From contig NZ_AP027081.1 in NCBI RefSeq assembly GCF_030295425.1, forward strand, positions 2,420,965-2,484,964: DNA of 64,000 nt, written 5' to 3'. Below the pieces are notes generated by a model that did not search any database, was not told the origin of the DNA, and saw only the letters and a program-made list of their open reading frames with translations. The translations under genes and the position numbers were made by a program. The stretch comes from Mesoterricola sediminis (lineage in GTDB: Bacteria > Acidobacteriota > Holophagae > Holophagales > Holophagaceae). Shown one piece after another: positions 18,189-25,051 of this stretch (positions are counted from its first letter, which is position 1; each line of letters opens with the position of its first letter).

Positions 18189-19223
18189 ATGGTCCCCCGC
18201 CGCACCCGAGCCATTGAAACCCAGGGCCTCGTGGACTCCGACCGCCTCCGGGACGCCGTGGAAGCGATCCGAGAAGCAGGCGCCGAGGGCCTCACCCGGG
18301 ACCGACTCCGGCAGCAGCTGGGGGTGCGCAGCGTCCGCACCGTGGACCGGGCCATCGGCCTCCTGGAGGCCCAGGGGGCCCGGCTGGACCGGATCCGCCG
18401 CGGCACGCCGCCGATCATCCATTTCGTCCTCCGCAAGGGCCCCACCTGGGACGAGCACGTGTCCAGCGAGGCCCGTCTGGCCCTGCGCATCGCCGGCCTC
18501 TCCCTCACCCAGACCGGCACCCACCTGTGGCAGGACAAGCTGGACGCCCTCGAGCACCTGGCCAGCCAACGCATGTCCAACCGGGACCGGCGCCTCTTCG
18601 AGCACCTCAAGCGGGCGGTGCGGGTGCAGGGGGCGGTGGACGACCCCATCGAGACCCCCAACCTGCTGGAGCCCATCCTCACCGCCCTGGACGGCGCCAA
18701 GGAGATGCAGATCGAGTACCAGGCCGCGGGCGCGGGGACCCCGACGCCCTACCAGGTGGTGCCCTACGCCCTCACCCACGACCTCTTTTCCGGCGGCACC
18801 TTCCTCCTCGTGTGGGAACCCCGCCGGCGCCTGCCCCTCCACCTCCGCCTGAACCGGATCTGCGCCGCCAAGCCCACCTCCCGGGCGGGGACCTACCCCG
18901 CCGACCTCATGGCCCAGGCCGCCGACTACCAGATCGGCGGCTGGACCAGCGCCAATCCCCCCTTCCAGGTGGAGGCGGTGATCCGGGGGGCCAACTGGGT
19001 GCAGGCCTTCAAGGAGGCGCCCCCCGCCCTGCCCCGGTTCGAGGCCCGGCCCGGCCCCGCGGAGGACGCGGTCCTGGTGCGCTTCTGGGCCACCCATCCC
19101 AAGGGCGTGCTCCGGTGGCTCCTCCAGTTCGGCGCCATGGCGGAGGTGCTCCACCCGGTGGAGATCCGCGAGGCGGTGGCCGGCCAGCTCCGGGAGGCCC
19201 TCGCCCGGTACGACGCCGTGTGA
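18189..19223 (+). CDS. WYL-domain transcriptional regulator
   Basis: 344 residues. An N-terminal helix-turn-helix (residues about 15-70, GLTRDRLRQQLGVRSVRTVDRAIGLL), a helical linker, a WYL-type domain about 165-235 (MQIEYQAAGAGTPTPYQVVPYAL and LLVWEPRRRLPLHLRLNRI), and a C-terminal WCX-like extension. WYL proteins are usually ligand-responsive transcription factors, some binding nucleotides or oligonucleotides. No defence genes lie next to it; the downstream neighbour is the cysteine-tailed CMD-like gene, so any regulatory link is speculative. Confidence 0.88.
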   Translation: MVPRRTRAIETQGLVDSDRLRDAVEAIREAGAEGLTRDRLRQQLGVRSVRTVDRAIGLLEAQGARLDRIRRGTPPIIHFVLRKGPTWDEHVSSEARLALRIAGLSLTQTGTHLWQDKLDALEHLASQRMSNRDRRLFEHLKRAVRVQGAVDDPIETPNLLEPILTALDGAKEMQIEYQAAGAGTPTPYQVVPYALTHDLFSGGTFLLVWEPRRRLPLHLRLNRICAAKPTSRAGTYPADLMAQAADYQIGGWTSANPPFQVEAVIRGANWVQAFKEAPPALPRFEARPGPAEDAVLVRFWATHPKGVLRWLLQFGAMAEVLHPVEIREAVAGQLREALARYDAV

Positions 19224-19315
19224 TCTGGGCCTCAAACCGGCCGGGGCCCCTTCCCAGGGGGCGCGGGTTCCCCCACCATCGAACGAGGGCCGCCAACCTG
19301 CCCGCCGGAGCACCT

Positions 19316-19660
19316 GTGAGACCTGACACCACCCCCGAACTGGTCACCGAAGCCGTCGCCGAACTCATCGCGCTGGGCGCCGCCATCGCCTCCAACAACC
19401 AGGAGGCCTTCCAGCGCCACAACTTCCGCCTCCACCGGCTGGGGGTGGCCCGGGAGGACCGCATCCAGGCCGTGAACATCGCCCTGCAGGTGAAGATGGC
19501 GCCCCACCGGAACCTGGTGGAAATGGCCGAAGCCTACCTGATGGGCGGCGAGGAGCCCACCGAAGGCGGCTGCGGGGGCGGCTGCGGCTGTTCCGGCGAG
19601 GAGGAGGGCTGCTGCGACGAAGGCGGGTGCGGCGAGGGCGGCTGCGGCTGCGGCGCCTGA
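19316..19660 (+). CDS. CMD/AhpD-like small protein with cysteine-rich tail
   Basis: 114 residues from a GTG at 19316 with GGAG five bases upstream. Residues 8-80 look like the helical core of carboxymuconolactone-decarboxylase/AhpD-type proteins (AVAELIALGAAIASNN and HRLGVAREDRIQAVNIAL), but the two redox cysteines expected near 28 and 31 are Asn and Ala, while His35 is kept. The last 30 residues contain eight cysteines in Gly-rich CGxC-type spacing (GCGGGCGCSG and GGCGEGGCGCG), suggesting metal binding. Followed 56 bases later by a MOSC gene. A metal chaperone or storage role is an inference; the peroxidase function is unlikely. Confidence 0.65.
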   Translation: MRPDTTPELVTEAVAELIALGAAIASNNQEAFQRHNFRLHRLGVAREDRIQAVNIALQVKMAPHRNLVEMAEAYLMGGEEPTEGGCGGGCGCSGEEEGCCDEGGCGEGGCGCGA

Positions 19661-19716
19661 TCCCGCCCCTTGAGCCGGCCCCGCTGACCGGCCACAATGC
19701 CGGCGGGGAGGCCGCG

Positions 19717-20352
19717 ATGACGATGATCCTGACGGAGATCCGGGTGGGGGGGGTGCAGGCGCGGGTGGACGCCCAGGGCCGGACCTGGCGCAGCGCCATC
19801 GCCAAGGTCCCCGCCCCGGGCCCCGTGCGCCTCGGCGCCCTGGGCCTGGCGGGGGACGCGGTGGGCAACCGCACGGTGCACGGCGGCCCGGACCAGGCCG
19901 TCCTCGCCTATGCCGCCGCCCACTACGCCCGCTGGCAGGCCGAGGGCGTGGCCGTCGAGCCCGGCGCCTTCGGGGAGAACTTCCTGCTGGACGGGTTGGA
20001 GGACGAGGAGGCCTGCATCGGGGACCTTTTCGCGGTGGGGCAGGCGCGGGTGCAGGTGAGCCATCCCCGGCAGCCCTGCGCGACCCTGGCCCGGCACCTG
20101 GACCGGCCCGACATCGTGGAGCGGGTCTGGACCCTGCGGCGCGGCGGCTGGTACCTGCGGGTGCTCCAGGAGGGCCTCGTGGAGGCGGGCCAGCCCCTGC
20201 GCCTCCTGGCCCGCCCCAATCCCGGCGCCACCGTCGCCCGGGTGCTCTCCGCCCAGCGCAATGCCGCCAGCGACCCCGCCGAGGCCCTCGCCCTGGCCGG
20301 CCTGGAAGGCCTCTCCGCCCCCTGGGCCGAACGGCTCGCCCATCCCCGGTAG
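19717..20352 (+). CDS. MOSC-domain protein (YiiM-like)
   Basis: 211 residues with GGGGAGG before the ATG. The family is recognisable from NRTVHGGPDQAVLAYAAAHYARW, the GAFGENFLLDGL stretch and SHPRQPCATLARHL, which contains the single conserved Cys of MOSC domains. YiiM-type proteins use molybdenum cofactor to reduce N-hydroxylated compounds. No molybdenum cofactor genes are nearby. A dispersed repeat lies 70 bases after the stop. Confidence 0.88.
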   Translation: MTMILTEIRVGGVQARVDAQGRTWRSAIAKVPAPGPVRLGALGLAGDAVGNRTVHGGPDQAVLAYAAAHYARWQAEGVAVEPGAFGENFLLDGLEDEEACIGDLFAVGQARVQVSHPRQPCATLARHLDRPDIVERVWTLRRGGWYLRVLQEGLVEAGQPLRLLARPNPGATVARVLSAQRNAASDPAEALALAGLEGLSAPWAERLAHPR

Positions 20353-20421
20353 ACGCCTGCGCCGCCGGGAGCCCTGCGTGGGATGAGCCGCTGGGTGCCT
20401 CCGCACCCCGAGTCAAGCCCG

Positions 20422-20481
20422 TTCAGGCAGCGCGAACCACCGGAACCACCTTGTTCCGATCCTTCGTGCTGGCAAGGGTAA
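20422..20481 (-). repeat. 60-bp dispersed palindromic repeat, copy C
   Basis: On the minus strand it starts TTACCCTTGCCAGCACGAAGG and carries the perfect hairpin CGGAAC-AAGGTG-GTTCCG. The distal dozen bases diverge from copies A and B. It lies downstream of the MOSC gene in the same relative orientation as the other copies, and its end touches the inverted repeat of the IS5-like remnant. Confidence 0.7.
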
Positions 20482-20535
20482 GAAGTGGTAACAAAGCCCC
20501 TTGTACATCAAGGAATGCGTGCACAGTGTACTTGG

Positions 20536-21278
20536 ATGGCCCGTGAAATCTTGCCCTCTGAACTCTGGAAACGCATCGCTCCGCTGCTGCCTCCGCCCGC
20601 GCCGAAGCCGAAGGAGATGGGCTGCGGCAGTGGCATGACATGCTGGCGCCGTCTCCAGGCGTGGCATGACCTCGGCGTGTGGGACGACCTCCTTCGAATC
20701 CTGCTCGAGGAGTTGAACGACGCAGGCCGGATCGATTGGGAGCGCGGCGCCCTGGATGCTTCAAGCATCAGGGCAAAAAGGGGGGCCAAACGATCGGCCC
20801 GAACCCCACGGATCGAGGGAAGAACGGGACCAGGCACCACCTGATCACCGATGCCAATGGAATCCCGATGGCGGTGCTGGTGGGGCCTGCGAACCAGCAT
20901 GACTCGGTTCCATTCGAGAAGCTGATCGATGCCGCGCCAGGGCTTCGCCATGGTCGTGGGCGCCCCCGGCGGCGTTTCAGGAAACTGCACGCCGACAAGG
21001 CCTATGACTTCCGCCGCTGCCGGATGGCCTGCAGAGTCAGGGGCATGCTCTCCCGCATTGCGCGGCGCGGGGTGGAAACCGCAGAGAAGCTTGGCAAGCA
21101 TCGTTGGGTAGTCGAGCGGACCTTCGCATGGTTCAAGCCCTTCAGGCGCCTCATGGTCCGCTACGAAAGGCGGGCCGAGATCCACCTGGCCTTCCTCAAG
21201 GTTGCAGCCAGCCGCATCTGCTTCTCTGCCCTGGGATGGTCGTGCGCTGGAAGTTGCCCCCAGCCCCATCCCCGTTGA
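20536..21278 (+). pseudogene. IS5-family transposase, internally deleted and frame-disrupted
   Basis: Begins MAREILPSELWKRIAPLLPP as in IS5/IS427-type transposases, but the roughly 30 residues normally found between the Pro-rich segment and EMGCGSGMTCWRRL are missing. The frame continues to DASSIRAK and is then lost; the rest (KKGGQTIGPNPTDRGKNG, RGRPRRRFRKLHADKAYD, WVVERTFAWFKPFRRL) is in the -1 frame. The switch falls in GCAAAAAGGGGGGCC near 20774-20788; one extra A would restore the family sequence. It could be a programmed frameshift site in principle, but with the deletion the copy is probably dead. Confidence 0.8.
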
Positions 21279-21410
21279 TCCCAGCCATCGGCGTTCATCC
21301 CTGTTACGCAGGGCCAGTGATTGCATGGGTAGGCGCGCCCATGACCCGCATGCGCCGACCCATCCGTGCCTCGGCCCTGCGTAACAGGGATGAACGCCGA
21401 TGGCTGGGAT
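21278..21410. repeat. Long palindromic element, 38-bp perfect arms
   Basis: Arms 21278-21315 and 21373-21410 are exact reverse complements; the 57-base spacer has a second inverted pair (ATGGGT...GGCGCG against CGC.GACCCAT). The arms contain GATGAACGCCGATGG and end in GGCCCTGCG. The element at 59925-60077 has the same design and related arm and core sequences, so this is a repeat family rather than a chance hairpin. Confidence 0.8.
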
Positions 21411-21753
21411 GGAGGAGATGAAGCACGGTAATCACCGGCGGCAAACGTCGGTTTTGTTACCCTTCTAAGTAAAGAACCCCTCCGGCGGTGCGGGACCGGT
21501 TCCTGGAGGCCGGCGAGTGTTCCCGAAACCGAGGGTTACCGAGGCGGCTGAGGCCAGGCCCGTCCAAGGCTGGGGGCGCAGGGCACCCACAGGCGTGCAT
21601 GCGGAAGGCCCGGAGCCCCCAGCCGAGCGATGCGCAGCATCGCGGCCCGCGGCAGCGGGCCAGGGCCTGGGCGGCATGGGGCGGCGCGGTGGATCGCGAA
21701 GCTGGCTCAGCGAAACTCGGCCTCTCGGCGCACCCGGCGTACGGGTTCTGTAC
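21411..21753. other. Gene-free stretch between palindrome and copy B of the 60-bp repeat
   Basis: After the IS5-like right repeat the sequence is GC-rich with several short inverted segments (for example CGGCCCGCGGCAGCGGGCC-like arms near 21640-21665). No coding frame has family features and no known structured RNA was recognised. Confidence 0.35.
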
Positions 21754-21813
21754 TTACCCTTGCCGTTACGAAGGAACGGGACACGATCGTTCCGGTGATT
21801 CGATCGACCTGCC
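21754..21813 (+). repeat. 60-bp dispersed palindromic repeat, copy B
   Basis: Starts TTACCCTTGCCGTTACGAAGG and ends exactly at the stop codon of the response regulator gene on the minus strand, as copy A does at its gene. The stem is CGGGAC/GTTCCG with one G-U pair, so the hairpin survives the base changes relative to the other copies. Confidence 0.75.
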
Positions 21814-22170
21814 CTAGGCGACCACGTCCTGGAGCACCTGGCGGATCTGGCCGAGGGTGAAGGGCTTGGGGATGACGCTGGCCTTGGGGTCGCGGGCGAT
21901 GGCCTCCTCCACGGTGGCGTCGACGTTGCCGGTGGCGAGGAGGACGGGGAGGCCGGGCTTGAGGGCCCGGAGGCGGGCCAGGGTCTCCACGCCGCCCATG
22001 TCGGGCATCGTCACGTCCAGGATCACCACGTCGGGATCGGGGCCGGCCTCGAGGCGGGCCAGGGCCTTGGCCCCGCGGTCCGCGGTCTCCACGGCGTGGC
22101 CGAGCACCTCCAGCAGGCTGGGGACGGAGGCAAGGATGAGTTCATCGTCGTCCACGAGGAGGATGTTCAT
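21814..22170 (-). CDS. Single-domain response regulator
   Basis: 118 residues, a receiver domain only. The acidic pocket is in LLVDDDELI, the phospho-acceptor Asp in VVILDVTMPDMGG, the Thr-equivalent in LLATGN and the conserved Lys in VIPKPFTLGQI. Without an output domain it probably acts in phosphorelay or by protein contact. The hybrid kinase at 48504-51074 has a very similar receiver and also ends in a KPF motif, but no kinase is adjacent here. The stop codon abuts repeat copy B. Confidence 0.9.
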   Translation of the reverse strand: MNILLVDDDELILASVPSLLEVLGHAVETADRGAKALARLEAGPDPDVVILDVTMPDMGGVETLARLRALKPGLPVLLATGNVDATVEEAIARDPKASVIPKPFTLGQIRQVLQDVVA

Positions 22171-22299
22171 GGGGGCTCCGAGGCCAGGGGGGTTCGCGCC
22201 GGCGCATCGTCGGCCCGTGGGGGGCCATTATCCCAGAAATCCCCGCGGCTGGTTATCCTGGAGGACCGCTTCCGCGGAACCTTCACCGGAGTCACCCTG

Positions 22300-23013
22300 A
22301 TGCGCCGATCCCCCGTTCTTTTCGCGGCTTCCGCCGCCCTCCTTTTCGCCGCCGTCGCCTGCGACCGCTCCAAGCCCGCGCCTCCGGTCCAGGCCCCCGC
22401 CGGCCCCGGCGCCCTCACCGGCACCGTCCAGGAGGTCATTCCCGCGGCGCCTTACACCTACCTGCGCCTCAAGGCCCCCCAGGGCGACGTCTGGGCCGCC
22501 ATCCCGGCCGCGGACGTGAAGCCCGGCCAGACGGTGACCCTCCAGGTCCAGATGCGCATGGACCGCTTCGAGTCCCCCAGCCTCAAGCGCACCTTCGAGA
22601 ACCTGCACATGGGCACCCTGGCCGGCGCGGGCGGCGAAGGCGGGGGCATGGCCGCCCCGGCCCCGGCTCCGGCCCCCGCGGGTCCCGACGAGAAGGTGGC
22701 CAAGGCCTCCGGCGCCGACGCGCGCACCGTGGCCGAGATCGTCCAGGGCAAGGCCGGCCTCAAGGAGAAGACCGTCACCGTCCGCGGCAAGGTGGTCAAG
22801 TACAACGAGGGCATCATGGGCCGCAACTGGCTCCACCTGCGCGACGGCAGCGGCTCCGCCGCGGCCAAGGACAACGACATCACCGTGACCACCCAGGACA
22901 CCTGCAAGGTCGGCGACCTCGTCACCGCCAAGGGCGTGGTGCGCCTCGCCAAGGACTTCGGCGCGGGCTACACCTATGAGGTGATCATCGAAGAAGCCAA
23001 GCTGACCAAGTAG
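22300..23013 (+). CDS. Exported OB-fold-like protein, probable lipoprotein
   Basis: 237 residues. A signal peptide with a lipobox-like end (LLFAAVAC, Cys21), a small N-terminal beta domain (TGTVQEVIPAAPYTYLRLKAPQGDVWAAIP), a Pro/Ala linker (residues about 115-135), and a second OB-like domain (EKTVTVRGKVVKYNEGIMGRN and LRDGSGSAAAKDNDITVTT, then DLVTAKGVVRLAKDFGAGY). Small exported proteins with this second domain are common near c-type cytochromes and respiratory genes in other bacteria, but no such genes are adjacent. Function unknown. A strong hairpin follows the stop. Confidence 0.7.
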   Translation: MRRSPVLFAASAALLFAAVACDRSKPAPPVQAPAGPGALTGTVQEVIPAAPYTYLRLKAPQGDVWAAIPAADVKPGQTVTLQVQMRMDRFESPSLKRTFENLHMGTLAGAGGEGGGMAAPAPAPAPAGPDEKVAKASGADARTVAEIVQGKAGLKEKTVTVRGKVVKYNEGIMGRNWLHLRDGSGSAAAKDNDITVTTQDTCKVGDLVTAKGVVRLAKDFGAGYTYEVIIEEAKLTK

Positions 23014-23017
23014 TCCG

Positions 23018-23054
23018 CCGGGGGGGGAGGCCCCGGCAGGGACCTCCCCCCCGG
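23018..23054 (+). terminator. Terminator-like hairpin
   Basis: CCGGGGGGGGAGG (23018-23030) pairs with CCTCCCCCCCGG (23043-23054), about 12 bp with one bulged G and a 12-base loop, five bases after the lipoprotein stop. There is no immediate T-run. Confidence 0.6.
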
Positions 23055-23141
23055 CTTCGGTCCCGGAATTTTCCGAGGCCCGCAATGCCAGCTTGGCAGG
23101 AGGACCCCTTGGCGTCATGCTGGGGGCCCCCAGGTGATGCC

Positions 23142-24062
23142 ATGCCCCCCCGCTCCATGGTGTGCATCCTCAGCCTCCTGCTCGGCACCGGCTGTTCCCT
23201 CCGGAAGGCCGCCCTGGACCGCGTCGGGGACGCGCTGGCCCAGGGGGGCGGCACCTTCGCGTCGGATCCGGATCCGGACCTCGTCCGGGACGCCACCCCC
23301 TTCGCCCTCAAGACCGTGGAGTCCCTCCTGGACGCCCGGCCCCGGCACCCGGGCCTGCTGCTGGCGGCGGCCTCGGGCTTCGCCCAGTACGCCCGCGCCT
23401 TCGTCCAGGACGAGGCGGACTACGCGGAGGCGGGGGATCCGGCCCGGGCGGCCCACCTGCGCCGGCGGGCCAAGGCTCTCCACCTGCGCGCCCGGGCCTA
23501 CGGCCTGCGCGGCCTGGACGTGGCCCTGCCCGGGTTTTCCGCCGGCCTGGCCACGGATCCGGACCGGACCCTGGCCCGGGCCGCGCGGGCCCAGGTACCG
23601 CTGCTCTACTGGACCGCCGCCGCCTGGGCCTCGGCCTTCAGCCTGGATGTGTCGGACGCGGCCCTCGCCAGCGACCAGGCGCGCATCGAGGGGCTCCTGG
23701 ACCGGGCCCTGGCCCTGGACCCCACCTGGAACGGGGGCGCCCTCCACGCCTTCCGGGGCGCCTGGGAGGCCGCGCACCTGCAGGCCGGCGGTTCGGCGGC
23801 AAACGCCCGGCGTTCCTTCCAGGAGGCGCTCCGCCTTTCCGGCGGCCTCGACGCCGCCACCCACGTGGCCCTGGCCGAATCCCTCGACCTGGAGGCCCAG
23901 GACCGGCGCGCCTTCGAAGGCCACCTGCGGGAGGCCCTGGCCGTGGACCCGGACCGGGACCCCGCCCGCCGCGTGGCGATCCTCGTGGCCCAGAAACGGG
24001 CCCGCTGGCTCTTGACCCGGATGAACGACCTCTTCCTCGACGCCCCGGAGACGCCCCCATGA
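23142..24062 (+). CDS. tatT: TRAP-associated TPR lipoprotein TatT
   Basis: 306 residues from the ATG at 23142 (AGGTGA upstream). A short hydrophobic start ends in a Cys (SLLLGTGCSL) and is followed by an all-helical TPR-like protein. Features such as ALLLAAASGFAQYARAFVQDEADYAE and the internal ARIEGLLDRALALDPTWNGGALHAF fit the TatT family of TRAP-associated TPR proteins (the T component described in treponemes). It probably sits in the periplasm with the substrate-binding protein. Its TGA overlaps the ATG of dctP, as expected for partner subunits. Confidence 0.85.
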   Translation: MPPRSMVCILSLLLGTGCSLRKAALDRVGDALAQGGGTFASDPDPDLVRDATPFALKTVESLLDARPRHPGLLLAAASGFAQYARAFVQDEADYAEAGDPARAAHLRRRAKALHLRARAYGLRGLDVALPGFSAGLATDPDRTLARAARAQVPLLYWTAAAWASAFSLDVSDAALASDQARIEGLLDRALALDPTWNGGALHAFRGAWEAAHLQAGGSAANARRSFQEALRLSGGLDAATHVALAESLDLEAQDRRAFEGHLREALAVDPDRDPARRVAILVAQKRARWLLTRMNDLFLDAPETPP

Positions 24063-25051
24063 TCCGATCCGCCCTCGGGTTCCTCTGCCTCGCCCTGGCC
24101 CTGGGCGCCCAGCCCGTGCCCCTCAAGATCGCGACCCTCGTGCCCCAGAACTCCAGCTGGTTCCGCATCCTCAAGGAGATGGGGGACACCTGGGAGCGGG
24201 CCTCCGGGGGCCGGGTGAAGGTCACCTTCTACCCTGGCGGCCGCATGGGGGACGACGGCGACGTGATCCGGAAGATGCGCCTGGGGCAGCTCCAGGGCGC
24301 CGTCCTGGCCTCCCCCGGCCTGGCGGAGATCGACCGCTCCGTCTACGCCCTCAGCATCCCCCTGGCCTTCGACGGCCCCGGCGAGGTCTACGGCGTCCTG
24401 GACCGCATGCGGCCCGGCCTGGAGCGGGCCTTCGCGGCCAAGGGCTTCGTCATCCTCAACTGGGCCGACGGCGGCTGGGTGCGGTTCTTCTCCCGCCACC
24501 CGGTGGCCTCGCCCCAGGACCTGAGGCGCCAGAAGCTCTTCCAGTGGCAGGGCGACGCCCACACCCTGGAGATCTGGAAATCGGCGGGCTTCAACGCGGT
24601 GCCGGCGCCGGCCCCCGAGCTGACCACGGGGCTCCAGACAGGGCTCCTGGACGCCTTCCTCACGTCGCCCCAGGTGGTGCTCCTCATGCGGTACCACGAG
24701 AAGGCGCCCCACATGACGGACCTCCGCTGGGCCATGATTCTGGCCGCCACCGTGGTGCGCCGGGAGGCCTGGGACCGCATCCCCGCCGACGTCCGGCCCG
24801 CCCTCCTCAAGGCCGCGCAGGAGGCCGCGGAGCGCCTGCGGCGCGACATGGCCGCCAGCGAGGCCTCGGACCTGGAGGCCCTGAAGCGGGCCGGGCTCAA
24901 GGTGGTCCCCGTGGACGCCGCCGCCCGCGGGCAGTGGGAGGCCATGCTCCGGGGGGCCCACGACCGGATCCGGGGCGACTACGTGCCGGCCCCGGCCTAC
25001 GACGAGGCCCTCGCGGCCCGGGACGCCCTCCGGAAGGAACGGCGCCGGTGA
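24059..25051 (+). CDS. dctP: TRAP transporter substrate-binding protein (DctP/TatP)
   Basis: 330 residues with a signal peptide (MIRSALGFLCLALALGAQP). The DctP fold is shown by KIATLVPQNSSWFRILKEMGDTW, FYPGGRMGDDGDVIRKMRLGQ, the middle GWVRFFSRHPVASPQDLRRQK and PELTTGLQTGLLDAFLTSP. Its ligand is unknown; in TatT-associated systems hydrophobic ligands have been suggested. Overlaps the upstream TatT gene (ATGA) and the downstream membrane gene (GTGA), so all three products are coupled. Confidence 0.93.
   Translation: MIRSALGFLCLALALGAQPVPLKIATLVPQNSSWFRILKEMGDTWERASGGRVKVTFYPGGRMGDDGDVIRKMRLGQLQGAVLASPGLAEIDRSVYALSIPLAFDGPGEVYGVLDRMRPGLERAFAAKGFVILNWADGGWVRFFSRHPVASPQDLRRQKLFQWQGDAHTLEIWKSAGFNAVPAPAPELTTGLQTGLLDAFLTSPQVVLLMRYHEKAPHMTDLRWAMILAATVVRREAWDRIPADVRPALLKAAQEAAERLRRDMAASEASDLEALKRAGLKVVPVDAAARGQWEAMLRGAHDRIRGDYVPAPAYDEALAARDALRKERRR

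Larger units (their letters stand above)
20481..21466 (+). mobile_element. Decayed IS5-family insertion
   Basis: A transposase remnant flanked by an imperfect inverted repeat: AGAAGTGGTAACAAAGCC (20481-20498) against the complement of GGTTTTGTTACCCTTCT (21450-21466). The outer parts match except for one gap and one mismatch. No target duplication is obvious. A long palindrome (21278-21410) lies between the transposase and the right repeat, so the element may be composite. Confidence 0.55.

Noticed and set aside
20485-20844. Intact 119-residue protein
   Set aside because: It is the first part of the decayed IS5-type transposase and reads out of family frame after DASSIRAK.
21480-21750. Structured non-coding RNA such as RNase P or tmRNA
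   Set aside because: Several short palindromes are present but no conserved core of RNase P, tmRNA, SRP or 6S RNA could be aligned.
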